A DNA stretch of 33,448 nt from JADLGL01 sp963823045 (GTDB lineage: Bacteria > Pseudomonadota > Alphaproteobacteria > Rhizobiales > Kaistiaceae): contig CAWGKA010000001.1 in assembly GCA_963823045.1 (NCBI GenBank), forward strand, positions 1-33,448, read 5' to 3'. Position 1 is the stretch's first letter, and every line of letters starts with the position of its first letter. A model generated the notes under the pieces. It saw only the letters and a program-made list of their open reading frames with translations, did not search any database and had not been told where the DNA came from. The translations under genes were made by a program, and so were the position numbers. Below are positions 32,694 through 33,448 of this stretch, one piece after another.

Positions 32694-33448
32694 ATGTCAG
32701 CAACCGCGATCGTCATCCGCACGCATGGCCGGCTTTTCCTTCGCGAGCCTGCGCGCGTCTTCTTCGCTCTGGTGTTTCCGGCGATGCTCCTGGTCGTCGT
32801 CGGCTATGTGATGCCCGGCATGAGCGAGCCGATGGTCGACGCCGGGCCAATTTACACGGGGCTCCGCCCGATCGACATTTACCTGCCGGCGGTGCTCGGG
32901 CTCTCCATCGGCACCGTTTCCCTGGTGACGTTCCCGCCGAACTTCGGGGTGTATCGGGAGAAGGGCGTTTTGAGGCGGCTGGCGCTCACGCCGATGCCGG
33001 CGTCTCTGCTCATCGTCGCGGAAATCATCGCGAACCTCGCCGCGCTCATCGGCGGCGTGATTTCGGCGCTTGTGGCGGGCTTCGTCCTGCTCGACATTCC
33101 CGCTCCCGAACAGCCCCTTGTCGTCATCGCGGCGTTTCTCATCGGTGCGGTGCAGATGATGGGACTCGGCGCGCTGATCGCCGCGCTGGCCCCAAGCAGC
33201 GGCGCCGCCACCGGCATTGGGATGATCGCCTATTTCCCGATGCTCTTTTTCGCCGGCATCTCGATTCCGGGTCCCGCCATGTCGGATACCCTCCAGACGA
33301 TCTCCACCTTCGTGCCGCTTGGCGCGGTCGCGCAGGCGCTGACGACGGGCTGGTTCGAAACGGGATTCCCGGCGCTGCAGTTCGTCGTCATGGTGGTGTG
33401 GACCGTCGCTTCACTCGTGCTCGCGACCAGACTGTTCCGTTGGACCTG
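32694..33448 (+). CDS. ABC-2 type exporter permease, stop codon cut by the window end
   Basis: This is the membrane subunit for the ATPase just upstream; ATG 32694 begins one base after its stop and the intergenic spacing implies coupling (GGAGG at 32683-32687). About six helices are visible: FFALVFPAMLLVVVGYV, LGLSIGTVSLVTF, LIVAEIIANLAALIGGVI, IAAFLIGAVQMMGLGALIAAL, GMIAYFPMLFFAGISIPG and FVVMVVWTVASLVLATRLF. The amphipathic coupling segment YREKGVLRRLALTPMPAS is the hallmark of ABC-2 permeases. The frame is open for 251 codons, and the last two bases are TG, most likely the start of a TGA. Confidence 0.9.
   Translation, partial: MSATAIVIRTHGRLFLREPARVFFALVFPAMLLVVVGYVMPGMSEPMVDAGPIYTGLRPIDIYLPAVLGLSIGTVSLVTFPPNFGVYREKGVLRRLALTPMPASLLIVAEIIANLAALIGGVISALVAGFVLLDIPAPEQPLVVIAAFLIGAVQMMGLGALIAALAPSSGAATGIGMIAYFPMLFFAGISIPGPAMSDTLQTISTFVPLGAVAQALTTGWFETGFPALQFVVMVVWTVASLVLATRLFRWT

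Overview
The window is GC-rich, densely coded bacterial DNA. The protein families, operon styles and gene pairings (psd-pssA, ppx/gppA-rlmE, guaB-rsmB-guaA, short SD leaders, FNR/FixK-type boxes) point to an alphaproteobacterium, most likely of the Hyphomicrobiales (Rhizobiales). It looks like an ordinary chromosomal segment with no integrase, transposase, phage or CRISPR. The first base pair of the window is the second base of a start codon, and the last two bases look like the first two of a stop codon.

Layout. 1-2693: an exported Ig-like/LysM protein and an ATM1-type ABC exporter (both broken by indels). 2800-4385: the phosphatidylethanolamine pair psd-pssA. 4335-7412: a 57-aa small protein and the complete EF-P lysylation set, with epmA-epmB divergent from efp. 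7515-7588: tRNA-Gln(CUG), then an unknown 147-aa protein. 8617-11911: a proVWX glycine betaine importer with a shared terminator. 11983-15654 (minus strand): zwf, a c-type cytochrome under a probable FNR/FixK box, and a bis-heme ferric-reductase-like flavoprotein. The 3' tail of the reductase gene is duplicated on the far side of the cytochrome gene. 16107-16892: a secreted Gly-rich beta/gamma-crystallin-like protein. 17237-19241: a GNAT acetyltransferase + RLAN/RimK-type ATP-grasp operon. 19248-20742: a membrane-anchored thermonuclease-like protein, a lipoprotein-like cytochrome c, and an unknown three-TM protein with its own FNR/FixK promoter. 20996-24395: ppx/gppA-rlmE and a convergent MFS exporter. 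24595-30157: guaB, rsmB, mtnN, a small secreted protein and guaA (GMP synthesis plus rRNA methylation and methylthioadenosine salvage). 30284-31527: a class III cyclase with a MerR-like helix-turn-helix front end. 31748-33448: an ABC-2 type exporter.

Quality. About fifteen single-base indels break otherwise normal genes, including several that should be essential (guaA has four). A TGG codon reads TGA in the ABC exporter. Most of the indels are one extra base, and the frames resume with perfect family motifs. I therefore read these as uncorrected sequence errors rather than gene decay, and annotate the interrupted genes as CDS spanning the breaks.

Most interesting: the GNAT/ATP-grasp ligase operon with a perfect 17-bp dyad upstream; the HTH-cyclase fusion; the cytochrome gene bracketed by a 41-bp direct repeat derived from its neighbour's 3' end; and the FNR/FixK-controlled unknown membrane protein.
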